Below, in pieces: positions 1-7,591 of a DNA stretch of 64,000 bases; position 1 is the first letter of the stretch, and each line of letters opens with the position of its first letter. The notes under the pieces were generated by a model that saw only the letters and a program-made list of their open reading frames with translations, was not told where the DNA came from and searched no databases. Source of the DNA: Mycobacterium sp. PSTR-4-N (lineage in GTDB: Bacteria; Actinomycetota; Actinomycetes; Mycobacteriales; Mycobacteriaceae); assembly GCF_022348085.1 (NCBI RefSeq), contig NZ_JAKRFN010000011.1:1-64000 (forward strand), written 5' to 3'. A program made the position numbers and the translations under genes.

Positions 1-248
1 GGGATGGCGCCGGCTGCACCGCCGGGTCCGGCCACGCCGTAGCCGGGAGCAGGCGGCGGCACATAGCCCGCCGGCGGAGGCGGGGGAGGCGGGGCGTAAC
101 CGGCCGGCGGGGGAGGAGGAGGCGGCGGCGCGGCGCAGCCCGTGCCGTACGGGTCGACGCACCCGGCCGGGCCACCGGCGGATGCGAGCGGGGCGAAAGC
201 GAGTGCGGCAGCGGCGGCACACGCGGCGATCACAGGTTTTTGCAGCAT
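1..248 (-). CDS. Proline-rich secreted protein, N-terminal part (runs off the left edge)
   Basis: Only the first 82 codons are inside the window; the gene reads leftwards past base 1. The ATG at 248 opens a clear signal peptide with a lysine at residue 4, an Ala-rich core and an LASA-type cleavage site near residue 24. The mature part has two cysteines (residues 31 and 38), then runs of proline broken by AGY motifs and a Gly/Ala/Pro stretch. Small proline-rich exported proteins of this kind are common in mycobacteria and usually have no assigned function. I do not recognise a family. The product is probably exported to the cell wall or medium. Confidence 0.7.
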   Translation of the reverse strand, partial: MLQKPVIAACAAAAALAFAPLASAGGPAGCVDPYGTGCAAPPPPPPPPAGYAPPPPPPPAGYVPPPAPGYGVAGPGGAAGAI

Positions 249-290
249 GTCGACACCACTACCCTGGCCGCAACGAATCTAACCCGCTGA

Positions 291-818
291 TCACTCGCTG
301 TGTTCGGCGATGTACCGGTCGGCGTCCTTGTCGGAGGTGTCGATATCGGTGACGGATTCGCGTTCAGCATAGAACCGGAGCCACCGCATGCCGAGGTCGT
401 GGCGCATCTGAAGGCTGGCGCTCTTGATGAAATCGGGCATCGCCTCGCGCTCCTCTTCGTCGAGGTGCGAGCCGTTCTCCTTGCGGGCTTCGTTGACCGC
501 CGCGAACCACTCGTCGCTGCCGGGCTCGTGCTCTCGGGACCGGCGCACCGCGTCGCGGATGGAGTTGTGGTCGGTGATCGCGTCCTCGGTCTCGTCCTCC
601 GGATCGCCTTCCGGATTGCCCGGGTGGTCGCGCCCTCCGTGGGCCAGCAGCGCCGGGTAGAACACCGTCTCCTCGGCGTCGGCGTGCGCGTCCAACCGGG
701 TGCCCAGCGCGTCCCAGATCGCCGCCAGCTCGTCGGGGGAGTGCGCGTCGTCGAGCCGGAAGAACTGCCGGCGGAGCCAGTCGTGATCGGCGTAGATGAG
801 ATCGATGATGTCGGCCAT
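291..818 (-). CDS. Hemerythrin HHE domain protein
   Basis: A 175-residue protein with the pattern of a bacterial hemerythrin/HHE di-iron protein. Candidate iron ligands are His in YADHDWL near the N-terminus, His/Glu in HADAEETVFYP, His in TDHNS, and His/Glu in GSHLDEEE. Such four-helix proteins bind O2 or NO, or act in redox and iron stress. The ATG at 818 is chosen because translation from it starts directly with the first helix; longer frames would run into the divergent flavoprotein. It is divergently transcribed from the SQR-like gene across 52 bp that hold two copies of an ACCCGGGT palindrome, so the two are probably co-regulated. Substrate (oxygen, NO or iron sensing) cannot be told from sequence. 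Confidence 0.85.
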   Translation of the reverse strand: MADIIDLIYADHDWLRRQFFRLDDAHSPDELAAIWDALGTRLDAHADAEETVFYPALLAHGGRDHPGNPEGDPEDETEDAITDHNSIRDAVRRSREHEPGSDEWFAAVNEARKENGSHLDEEEREAMPDFIKSASLQMRHDLGMRWLRFYAERESVTDIDTSDKDADRYIAEHSE

Positions 819-830
819 GTGTCCAGGCAT

Positions 831-859
831 ACCCGGGTTTCTCCCCGAGGAACCCGGGT
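831..859. promoter_or_regulatory. Two ACCCGGGT palindromes in a divergent promoter
   Basis: The 8-bp palindrome ACCCGGGT occurs at 831-838 and 852-859, with centres 21 bp apart, about two helical turns. With flanking bases the copies also form a 9-bp inverted repeat (ACCCGGGTT / AACCCGGGT). It lies between the hemerythrin start (818) and the flavoprotein start (871). That is a typical place for a dimeric repressor operator serving both genes. The regulator is unknown. Confidence 0.5.
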
Positions 860-870
860 ACCACGGGGCG

Positions 871-2061
871 GTGGAGCAGGACACCGAGCAGCGTTTCGAT
901 GTCGTCGTCGTCGGGGGCGGGAACGCCGGAATCAGCGCGGCGGCACGGTTGCTGCGCAAGGGCTTTCAGCGGATCGCCGTGGTCGAGCCGCAAACCGTGC
1001 ACACCTATCGGCCGCTGCTGTCCTATGTCGGCGGCGGGCAGGCGAGCTTGCGCCGCGCCGAGCGGACCCAGCGGTCGGTGACGCCGTCGAGGTGCACCTG
1101 GATTCGCGACGCTGTGGTGTCCGTCGACCCGGCGGGCTCGACGGTCGAGTGCGCCACCGGTCGCCGGCTTCGCTACACCGATCTGGTGATCGGTACCGGA
1201 CTGGTCCCCGACGACGACGAATTACCCGGCGTCACCTCCGCTTTGAAGACTCCGGCCGTCGCCAGCAATTACCTCGACCACGCCGAGAAGACGTGGCGGC
1301 GTATCCGCGCGATGCCGTCGGGTGGCCACGCGGTGTTCACCGTGCCGCGTGCGCCGGTCAGTTGCACTGCCACCACGATGAAGCCGTTGTTCCTCGCAGC
1401 CGCACACTGGCGCGACACGGGGCGCCTGCCGGGGGTGAACATCACCCTGGTGATCGACCGCCCCCATCTCGTGGGTGTGCCAGAGATCGATGCCCGGCTC
1501 TCGAAACGGTTGGCGGAGTTGGATGTTCGCATACTGTACGACACCGCGGTGGGCGAGCTGAAACCGGAGGCGAACGTCATCAGTGTCGGGGGCGGTGAGC
1601 ACATGCACTATGACTTCCTGCATCTGGTCCCGCCGTTCCGGGGCCCGCGCTGGTTGCAGACGTCGGGTCTGACGGGGGAACAGCCCCACGGACTCGTCGA
1701 TATCGACTCGACCACGCTGCAGCACCGCACCTATCCGAACATCTGGTCGGCCGGCGACGTCGCCGCAGTCGACACCGACCCGTCCGGCGGCGCACTGCGC
1801 CGGCAGATCGCGATCCTTGTGCACAACATGCGCGCGGCTCGCGACGGCACGGCGATGAAGCGCTACGACGGGTACACCGTCGCGCCGATCACCACCGACC
1901 GGCACCGGTTGATCGCCGGTGAGTTCGACCGCAGTGGACGGCTGGCGTCGTCACTGCCGTCGTTCGTCGACTCGACCACACCCAGGCGCTCGGCCTGGGC
2001 CTTCGATCGTCATGTGCTTCCGCGGACCTACTGGCACGGCATCCTCAGAGGGCGGTTGTGA
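871..2061 (+). CDS. SQR-like FAD/NAD(P) oxidoreductase
   Basis: A 396-residue pyridine nucleotide-disulfide oxidoreductase-like flavoprotein, resembling sulfide:quinone oxidoreductase and M. tuberculosis Rv0331. The N-terminal VVVVGGGNAGISAAA is the FAD Rossmann fingerprint. The C-terminal SAGDVAAVDTDPSGG is the second FAD motif before a short tail. SQRs use two redox cysteines; here only Cys165 (PVSC) lies near an expected site and the C-terminal third has none, so classic sulfide oxidation is doubtful. The GTG at 871 is preferred because upstream ATGs (796, 817) would run into the divergent hemerythrin gene. Its 3' end overlaps the convergent hydrolase-lipocalin gene by 17 bp. Pairing with a hemerythrin suggests sulfur, NO or redox handling, which is inference. 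Confidence 0.8.
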   Translation: MEQDTEQRFDVVVVGGGNAGISAAARLLRKGFQRIAVVEPQTVHTYRPLLSYVGGGQASLRRAERTQRSVTPSRCTWIRDAVVSVDPAGSTVECATGRRLRYTDLVIGTGLVPDDDELPGVTSALKTPAVASNYLDHAEKTWRRIRAMPSGGHAVFTVPRAPVSCTATTMKPLFLAAAHWRDTGRLPGVNITLVIDRPHLVGVPEIDARLSKRLAELDVRILYDTAVGELKPEANVISVGGGEHMHYDFLHLVPPFRGPRWLQTSGLTGEQPHGLVDIDSTTLQHRTYPNIWSAGDVAAVDTDPSGGALRRQIAILVHNMRAARDGTAMKRYDGYTVAPITTDRHRLIAGEFDRSGRLASSLPSFVDSTTPRRSAWAFDRHVLPRTYWHGILRGRL

Positions 2062-3820
2062 CCGCTCCCGGCTGACGGGTCGGGGTGATGCGGGCCTTGA
2101 CGCCGTAGACCGAGGCGCGGGCGAGCAATTCCCGATAGAACTCGTCCGACACCACCGGCGTGCGGCTGAGGAGGAAGCCCGACAGGCCCGTCGGGTCGGT
2201 CACGATGGCCCACTGGTAGTCGGGATCGAGGTCGACGATCCAGTAGTTGCCGGGCGGGTTGGCGTTCGGCTTGCCGAAGAACGTCACCTTCAGCTTGCTG
2301 TTGGTGGAATCGACGGGCAGCGCAGTGCCCTGGATCGTGGACTCCGGTCCGTTGTCGAAGAAGTAGTTCCCGGAGTTCGCGACGCTGATCGACCCGTCGG
2401 GGTTCAGGCCGTAGACGGCCTTGGTGTTCACCAGCCCGATCGAGAAGAACTGCTTGACGCTGCCGACCTCGTACCAGGTACCGAGGTACGAGTCGACGTC
2501 GACGACCGGCGGGGGAGCCAGGACGACGGCCGAGGTGTCGCCGAGCACGATGTACTGGTCGGGGGCGCCGTAGATGCCGGTGCCGTCGGCCGGCCCCAGC
2601 CCCTGATACAGGTCGTTGATCCACCCGGACGCCAGCGTGTAGGCCGCCGCGGTGTTGCCGGGCGCCGAGAACCGGGTGAACAGCTGCGACAGGAGGTCGA
2701 TCACCGGATTGCCGCCGAGCAGCGAGTCGACGTGGGAGCCGCCTGCCAGCGTCACCCCGACGAACTGCCCGGGTCGGGCGGCGACGAGTTCCTTGGTGGT
2801 GGCGCCGAAGAGGTTGCCGGCCTGCGGCGGCGCCGCGACCTGGTACACCGGGATGTCGCCGAGTCGGGTCAGCGCCTCGGGGACGACGTTCTTGTAGGCG
2901 AACCCGTCGAACATCACGACGCCGCGCAGATTGTCTCCGTTGTCGGGATCGGCCTCGTAGTAGCCGCCCGCCGCGGCAGCCAGACCACCGCCGGCGGAGT
3001 GCCCGCTGAGCACGAAGTCCTTCGGCAGATCGCCCGTGTAGCCCGCGGCGATGGCGCTGGTGAGGAGCTCGTTCTCATCGCCGAGGAAAAGATCGGCCAC
3101 CGCCTGCTGGGTTTGCGTGCCGTTGAGCCAACAGCCTCCGCAGCGCAGCGATGGGAACGACGGGATGTTGGGCACCACGACGATGCTGTTCGTCTGCTGC
3201 GACAGGTCCTTGGCCAGCGCCGAGTAGAAGAACTTGCGGCCCATGAAGCCGTGCTGCAAATAGATGACGCCGGTGGCGTCGACTGAGCCGTCGGACTGCG
3301 TGGGGAAGTACCAGTCGGCCCGCGTCTTCAGATCCTTCTCGCCGACCGGGATGTCCAGTTTCGCCCGCCCGGTCCGCACACCGGTGACCGTGCCGGTGGC
3401 CGCGACCTGCGCGACGATCGGGGGTTCGACGGCGGCGCTCTCGGCGACCACGGATTTCTCGGCGTCGGCGTTGTGGCGCAGTGTGAGCAGCCGGGGCCGC
3501 TTGCCGGCGGCGGTGTCGGTATCGGCGGCGGTGTCGGTGTCGGTGTCGCGGAGTTTCGCGCGACCACGGGGCGTGGTGGACGTGGGTGCGGTGGCCGGAT
3601 CGTCGTCGGCGCGAGCGACCCTCCGATCGCGTTTCGCCTCTCGCTTCGCCTCGGTGGAGGCGGTCCCTGCGTCGCGGGAAGGCCCTGCGTCGGTCGAGCG
3701 CGTCGGCGAGGTGTCGCCGGTGTCGGAGTCGGCGGCAGCCACTCCGTGCCCGGCGCCGAGCGCGATGCATGCACCCGCGCCCGCAGCGAAGAACCAGTAA
3801 CCCCAGTGTCTTGACGTCAC
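2045..3820 (-). CDS. Secreted alpha/beta hydrolase fused to a C-terminal lipocalin
   Basis: A 591-residue exported two-domain protein. Residues 1-30 are a signal peptide. Residues 31-150 are a low-complexity linker rich in Asp, Thr, Arg and Lys. Residues about 165-430 are an alpha/beta hydrolase with the nucleophile motif GHSAGG (Ser275) and candidate Asp305 (MFDG) and His363 (GSHVD). Residues 441-591 are a Blc-type lipocalin: SYLGTWYE at the start, then GNYWIVDL and LLSRTP strands. The bacterial lipocalin Blc binds fatty acids and lysophospholipids, so the fusion probably presents a lipid to, or takes it from, the esterase. Separate homologues of both halves lie at 13674-15338 and 15271-16209. 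The GTG start at 3820 sits inside a TGACGTCA palindrome. Confidence 0.9.
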   Translation of the reverse strand: MTSRHWGYWFFAAGAGACIALGAGHGVAAADSDTGDTSPTRSTDAGPSRDAGTASTEAKREAKRDRRVARADDDPATAPTSTTPRGRAKLRDTDTDTAADTDTAAGKRPRLLTLRHNADAEKSVVAESAAVEPPIVAQVAATGTVTGVRTGRAKLDIPVGEKDLKTRADWYFPTQSDGSVDATGVIYLQHGFMGRKFFYSALAKDLSQQTNSIVVVPNIPSFPSLRCGGCWLNGTQTQQAVADLFLGDENELLTSAIAAGYTGDLPKDFVLSGHSAGGGLAAAAGGYYEADPDNGDNLRGVVMFDGFAYKNVVPEALTRLGDIPVYQVAAPPQAGNLFGATTKELVAARPGQFVGVTLAGGSHVDSLLGGNPVIDLLSQLFTRFSAPGNTAAAYTLASGWINDLYQGLGPADGTGIYGAPDQYIVLGDTSAVVLAPPPVVDVDSYLGTWYEVGSVKQFFSIGLVNTKAVYGLNPDGSISVANSGNYFFDNGPESTIQGTALPVDSTNSKLKVTFFGKPNANPPGNYWIVDLDPDYQWAIVTDPTGLSGFLLSRTPVVSDEFYRELLARASVYGVKARITPTRQPGAVTTAL

Positions 3821-3887
3821 GGCAAAGAACCTAGACCCGCGACACCGTCTCGTGGAGAGATTTGTCGGCGACGTCAGTCAGACGTCA
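3812..3887. promoter_or_regulatory. GACGTCA motifs upstream of the hydrolase-lipocalin gene
   Basis: TGACGTCA at 3812-3819 overlaps the start codon, and GACGTCA recurs at 3870-3876 and 3881-3887, 11 bp apart. A related palindrome (7-bp arms CTGACGT/ACGTCAG) lies upstream of the second lipocalin gene at 16250-16265. Sharing between two lipocalin promoters suggests a common operator. The binding protein is unknown. Confidence 0.4.
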
Positions 3888-3901
3888 CGTACAAAGGCAG
3901 G

Positions 3902-4057
3902 ATGCGGGCACAACCCGAGGTGAAGATCTGTCCGGTGTGCGGTCGCCCGTTCCACAACCGGAAGAAATGGGCCTCGCGCGGGCAGTGGGATCAGATCGTC
4001 TACTGCTCGCGCCGCTGCCGTGGTGCTGCGGTCAGAAGACCCGAATCCAGTCGATGA
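3902..4057 (+). CDS. DUF2256 small zinc-ribbon protein
   Basis: A 51-residue gene. It encodes the DUF2256 pattern: CPVCGRPFHNRKKW, then YCSRRCR, four cysteines in two CxxC-type pairs, with basic residues around them. DUF2256 proteins are tiny predicted zinc-binding proteins of unknown role, often found next to cryptochrome/photolyase genes; none is visible here. The ATG at 3902 has purine-rich AAAGGCAGG just upstream. The last 26 bp overlap the 3' end of the convergent GH16 gene. It lies head-to-head with the hydrolase-lipocalin gene, 81 bp away. Confidence 0.75.
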   Translation: MRAQPEVKICPVCGRPFHNRKKWASRGQWDQIVYCSRRCRGAAVRRPESSR

Positions 4058-4916
4058 GCATCTGCGCCGGGTACGTGCCGCCCGCGGGTTCGCGGCCTCC
4101 CGAGCCGCCGACGGCGATGTTGAACACCGGTGCCAGCGTGTATCCGGGATCGTTGAACGGCCAGTCCTGGAGCGAGTTCGCGGGCACGGTGAAGAACGGC
4201 TCCATACCGGGCTGATAGTCCTTCCAGAAGTACATGCCCGTCGGCAGCCACGTCATCCGCCAGGTGTGCCAGGCGTTGTCGACCGGGTGGCGGTCGGTGG
4301 CGAACGACGTGCCGTCCAACCGGGCGTGCACGGTGGTTCCGGACGGCCAGTCGTTGTTGCCGTACCACTCGACGAGGTCCACCTCGCCGCCGCGCACCGG
4401 GTTGTCGTTCAGGAGCCAGAACGCGGGCCACGCGCCGTCGGTGAGGCAGTCGAGCTTGATGCGCGCCTCCCACGTCGTGCCGACGGCACCGCGCCAGTTC
4501 CCGATGATCTTGGCGCTGGCGTACTTCTCCTGGATCGTCGTGCCCGGTCCGCGGGTGGCCCGGATGACGAGGTTGCCGTTGCCGTCCTGGAAGACATGCT
4601 CCTGATCGGTGACATAGCGGCCCATGTTGTAGGGCTTGTCCCACTCGACAGGGTTCCGGATGGTCTCCCGTGCAGGGACGATGAACCACCACGCCGGATC
4701 GGGCGGTGCGCCCGCCGGGCCGTTGAACTCGTCCTGGAACAGGAACACCGGGCCGGGGTCGACGTTCGCGGCCGGGGCCGGGGCCGGCGGAGCGCCGGGC
4801 GGAGCGGGGACAGGTGGTACGTCGCCGGGCAGGGGTTGTGCATGGGCGGTCGCTGTGGGCAGCGCGACGGCTGCCGCGCCCAGACCGAACATGAACATCA
4901 GGTGACGACGATCCAT
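4032..4916 (-). CDS. Secreted GH16 beta-glucanase-type glycoside hydrolase
   Basis: A 294-residue exported enzyme of glycoside hydrolase family 16, like M. tuberculosis Rv0315, annotated as a beta-1,3-glucanase. The catalytic signature ExDxxE is present in GGEVDLVEW (Glu178 nucleophile, Asp180, Glu183 acid/base). The N-terminus MDRRHLMFMFG starts a signal peptide ending near TATAHA, followed by a Pro/Ala linker to about residue 50. The ATG at 4916 is chosen because it places the arginine pair at the signal-peptide N-region; longer frames add a non-signal leader. It probably hydrolyses beta-1,3(1,4)-glucans outside the cell; substrate is inferred from the family. It is divergent from the SDR gene and convergent with the DUF2256 gene. 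Confidence 0.9.
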   Translation of the reverse strand: MDRRHLMFMFGLGAAAVALPTATAHAQPLPGDVPPVPAPPGAPPAPAPAANVDPGPVFLFQDEFNGPAGAPPDPAWWFIVPARETIRNPVEWDKPYNMGRYVTDQEHVFQDGNGNLVIRATRGPGTTIQEKYASAKIIGNWRGAVGTTWEARIKLDCLTDGAWPAFWLLNDNPVRGGEVDLVEWYGNNDWPSGTTVHARLDGTSFATDRHPVDNAWHTWRMTWLPTGMYFWKDYQPGMEPFFTVPANSLQDWPFNDPGYTLAPVFNIAVGGSGGREPAGGTYPAQMLIDWIRVF

Positions 4917-5009
4917 TTCTGGCACCGAACGACCATAAATGATCCCGGCCTTCTCGTCGCGGATGTGCACCGGTTTCGCTGCACCGCCTTGCGGCTACCT
5001 TCTGTAGCT

Positions 5010-5918
5010 GTGATCCTCGACGATGCCGTGCGGTTGGCCGGCCGAACGGTTGCCCGGATCGTCACCCGCCCGCCTCGGTACGAGCTGGCCGGCCGCGTCG
5101 TGTTCATCACCGGTGCCGCCAGGGGATTGGGTGCCGAGACCGCGCGCCGCGCCCACGCCCGCGGCGCGCGGGTGGCCCTCGTGGGCCGTCGGCTGGCGCC
5201 ACTTGAGCAGCTGGCAGCGGAATTGGGTTCTGGCGCAGCCGCGTTCGAGGCCGACGTGACGTCCGCGGAGCGCCTGCAGCGCGCCGCCGACGATGCCGTG
5301 GCCGCCTTCGGTGGCATCGACGTCGTCATCGCCAATGCCGGGATCGCACCGCCCTCGCACACCGTCGCGACCATCGCTGCGGACGACTTCGAGCACACCG
5401 TCGACGTCGACCTGCTGGGCCAATGGCGCACCGTGCGCGCGACGCTGCCAGCGGTCCTCGAGCGCCGGGGACACGTCCTGCTGGTCGGCTCGATTTACGC
5501 CTTCTTCAACGGTGTGCTCGCGGCGCCGTACGCGGTGAGCAAGGCCGGTGTCGAGCAGCTCGCCCGAACGTTGCGGGTGGAGCTGGCGTCCCACGGCGCC
5601 ACCGCGGGCATCGCCTACCTCGGGTTCATCGACACCGACCTGGCCGCCGACGCGTTCGCCGACGCGTCGGCCGCAGCGATCAGGCAGGCCGTGCCGCGGG
5701 TGTTCACCAAGGAGATGACCGTCACGGAGGCGGCCGACGCCATGTTGGACGCGATCGAGCGGCGCGCACCGCGGGTCAGCGCACCGGCCTGGGTGCGGCC
5801 GCTGCTGGCGCTGCGTTCGGTGACCACCGCGGTGATGGACGACGTGCTGCTGCACAACCGGAACGTGCAGGCCGCCATCGCCATCGCCGAACAAGGTGCG
5901 CGGCAACGCGATTCGTGA
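5010..5918 (+). CDS. Short-chain dehydrogenase/reductase
   Basis: A 302-residue classical SDR. After about 30 N-terminal residues come the cofactor motif TGAARGLG, the NAG motif (IANAGI), a catalytic Ser in the LVGSIY strand, and the YxxxK pair in APYAVSKAG. The C-terminus is extended by about 50 residues, with an Arg/Leu-rich segment that may be membrane-associated. An arginine after the second strand (GRRLAP) suggests NADP(H), which is weak evidence. The GTG at 5010 lies 8 nt after TACCTT, a mycobacterial TANNNT -10 box, so the mRNA may be leaderless. The stop is one base from the convergent lipase gene's end. Substrate is unknown. Confidence 0.85.
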   Translation: MILDDAVRLAGRTVARIVTRPPRYELAGRVVFITGAARGLGAETARRAHARGARVALVGRRLAPLEQLAAELGSGAAAFEADVTSAERLQRAADDAVAAFGGIDVVIANAGIAPPSHTVATIAADDFEHTVDVDLLGQWRTVRATLPAVLERRGHVLLVGSIYAFFNGVLAAPYAVSKAGVEQLARTLRVELASHGATAGIAYLGFIDTDLAADAFADASAAAIRQAVPRVFTKEMTVTEAADAMLDAIERRAPRVSAPAWVRPLLALRSVTTAVMDDVLLHNRNVQAAIAIAEQGARQRDS

Positions 5919-5919
5919 G

Positions 5920-7560
5920 CTAGGCGGCCACGAGGGTGGCCTGTGCGTTGCCCGACACGACGGTGAGCAGTTCCGGGATGGTCAGCTGGCCCCAGCCGGT
6001 GTTCACGGGTCCGCGGGCGGTGCCCAACCACGGCACCACGCCCGGATCGGGTGTGACGCCGAGATGGTAGGCCTGGACGCCCGGCAGGTGGTATTGGAAG
6101 AAGTTGCCGAAGAAGTCGGCGAGGAAGACCAGGTTCCTGATCGGACCCGTGTGCCACAGCGTCGCTGCGTTCAGCAGGGGTGTCATGGCGTTCGGGTCAC
6201 CGATCAGCACGATGTTGCCGTAGTGCGGCTTGCTGCCCCCGCCCGGGACGTAGGGCGGCATGAGTGGTTGCAGGCCGGGCAGGTCGGTCGCCATGAAGCC
6301 GGCGGGGTCGCCGTAGGTGATGATGTTGACGAACATCGAGTCCCGGCCGTTCCCTTCGACAGTGGTGTTCATTCCCGGGGCCTCGAAGCTGACGCCGGGC
6401 AGACCGAGTTGCTGCGCGACGTACTGCGCCTCCCAGCCGCCGAGTGAGTGCCCGGTGACGAAGATGTCGTCGGCGTCGTAGCCCTGGCTCTCTGCGGCGG
6501 CTCGAACCCGCTCGGCGAAGCGCAGCGCGTCATGGAATGCGCGCGGGGTCTTCGACGTGAAGACGACCTGCAGGTCGGTGAACAGCTGAGCTCCGGCTAT
6601 CAGCGGATTGAACAGCAGATTCGTTCCTCCGGTGGTGCCCTGGTAGGCGATCACGATCTGTCCATCGGCGGTGACCCACGCGCGAGCGGCCATCCCGGAC
6701 AGGATGTTCGCCGAGGCCAGCTGAAAACCGTTGACGGTGAACGGGACCAGACCCTCGGGTGTGGTGCCGAGTCCGTACGCCGACGCCGACGCGTTGAGGA
6801 ACTGAGCCACGGTCGGCGTCGCACCGGTCGGCGGCCCGTCGTAGGTCACCTCGGGAATGGCCGGTTGCGGCGGTGGCGTCCGATCCAGTCGGAACCACTT
6901 CTCGGTCTCGCGGAAGACCGCGAACAGCAGATCGTTGATGGGGGGAATGATCTTGACCGGCGGCTGCGGACCGCTCGTCGACGACGTGATGTCCAGCACC
7001 TGCAGCACCGTGTTGATCAGGCGCCCCGGTAGTTGCACGAGTTTGCCCAGCGGCGAGAGCGGCTGCGGCACCGGCGCCCCGGGGGCGACGGTCAGTTCGG
7101 TGACGGCCGCGACGGCGGGTTCGGTGGCGACGGCAGCCGCCGGCGGTGATTCGGAGCGGACGATCGTCAGATGTCGCGTCGGCCGCGTGGTCTCGGTGGC
7201 GGTGTCGGTGACCACCTCTGGAGCGGGTTGGGTCGCGGTGCGGGCGCGCTTGCCGACGCGGGCCTCGATGCGCTCGTCGCGCCGCGCCTCGCGGTCAGCC
7301 TGGCGCTGCTCCATCTTCTCCTGGACCCGCTCGGCGAACCGTTTCCACGAGGGGCGTTCGGGTCGACCACTCGAGTCGTCGTTGCCTGACGCCCCGGCGC
7401 GATCAGGCCGGGTCGTCGCGGCGGAGTCCGAGGAATGCGTCACCGTCGTCGTCTCGGTCTGGCCGGAATCGGCCCACGCGGGTGCGGGCGAGGCGGCTAG
7501 TCCTGCGCACAGGACGAGTGCGGCAACGCCGTAGCAAAGGCGCCGGGAGGTGTCTGGCAT
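5920..7560 (-). CDS. Secreted lipase-like alpha/beta hydrolase
   Basis: A 546-residue exported protein. Residues 1-30 form a signal peptide ending in PAWADS. Residues 31-150 are Ser/Thr-rich then strongly charged, with EKMEQRQADREARRDERIE-like Arg/Glu repeats. The C-terminal 300 residues hold a class 3 lipase-type fold with GHSLGG (nucleophile Ser), an IAYQGTTGG strand that could form the oxyanion side, and Asp/His candidates in TYGDPAG and WHTGP. It resembles other mycobacterial exported lipases and esterases; substrate is unknown. The charged linker is compositionally like those of the two lipocalin proteins. It lies 31 bp upstream of nagA on the same strand, but its function is unrelated. 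Confidence 0.8.
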   Translation of the reverse strand: MPDTSRRLCYGVAALVLCAGLAASPAPAWADSGQTETTTVTHSSDSAATTRPDRAGASGNDDSSGRPERPSWKRFAERVQEKMEQRQADREARRDERIEARVGKRARTATQPAPEVVTDTATETTRPTRHLTIVRSESPPAAAVATEPAVAAVTELTVAPGAPVPQPLSPLGKLVQLPGRLINTVLQVLDITSSTSGPQPPVKIIPPINDLLFAVFRETEKWFRLDRTPPPQPAIPEVTYDGPPTGATPTVAQFLNASASAYGLGTTPEGLVPFTVNGFQLASANILSGMAARAWVTADGQIVIAYQGTTGGTNLLFNPLIAGAQLFTDLQVVFTSKTPRAFHDALRFAERVRAAAESQGYDADDIFVTGHSLGGWEAQYVAQQLGLPGVSFEAPGMNTTVEGNGRDSMFVNIITYGDPAGFMATDLPGLQPLMPPYVPGGGSKPHYGNIVLIGDPNAMTPLLNAATLWHTGPIRNLVFLADFFGNFFQYHLPGVQAYHLGVTPDPGVVPWLGTARGPVNTGWGQLTIPELLTVVSGNAQATLVAA

Positions 7561-7591
7561 GGTGACAACCTACGTTGTCCTGTGACAGCAG

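Noticed and set aside
1919..3286. A 455-codon plus-strand frame opposite the hydrolase-lipocalin gene
   Set aside because: No recognizable domain and Val/Arg/Asp bias expected of an antisense shadow.
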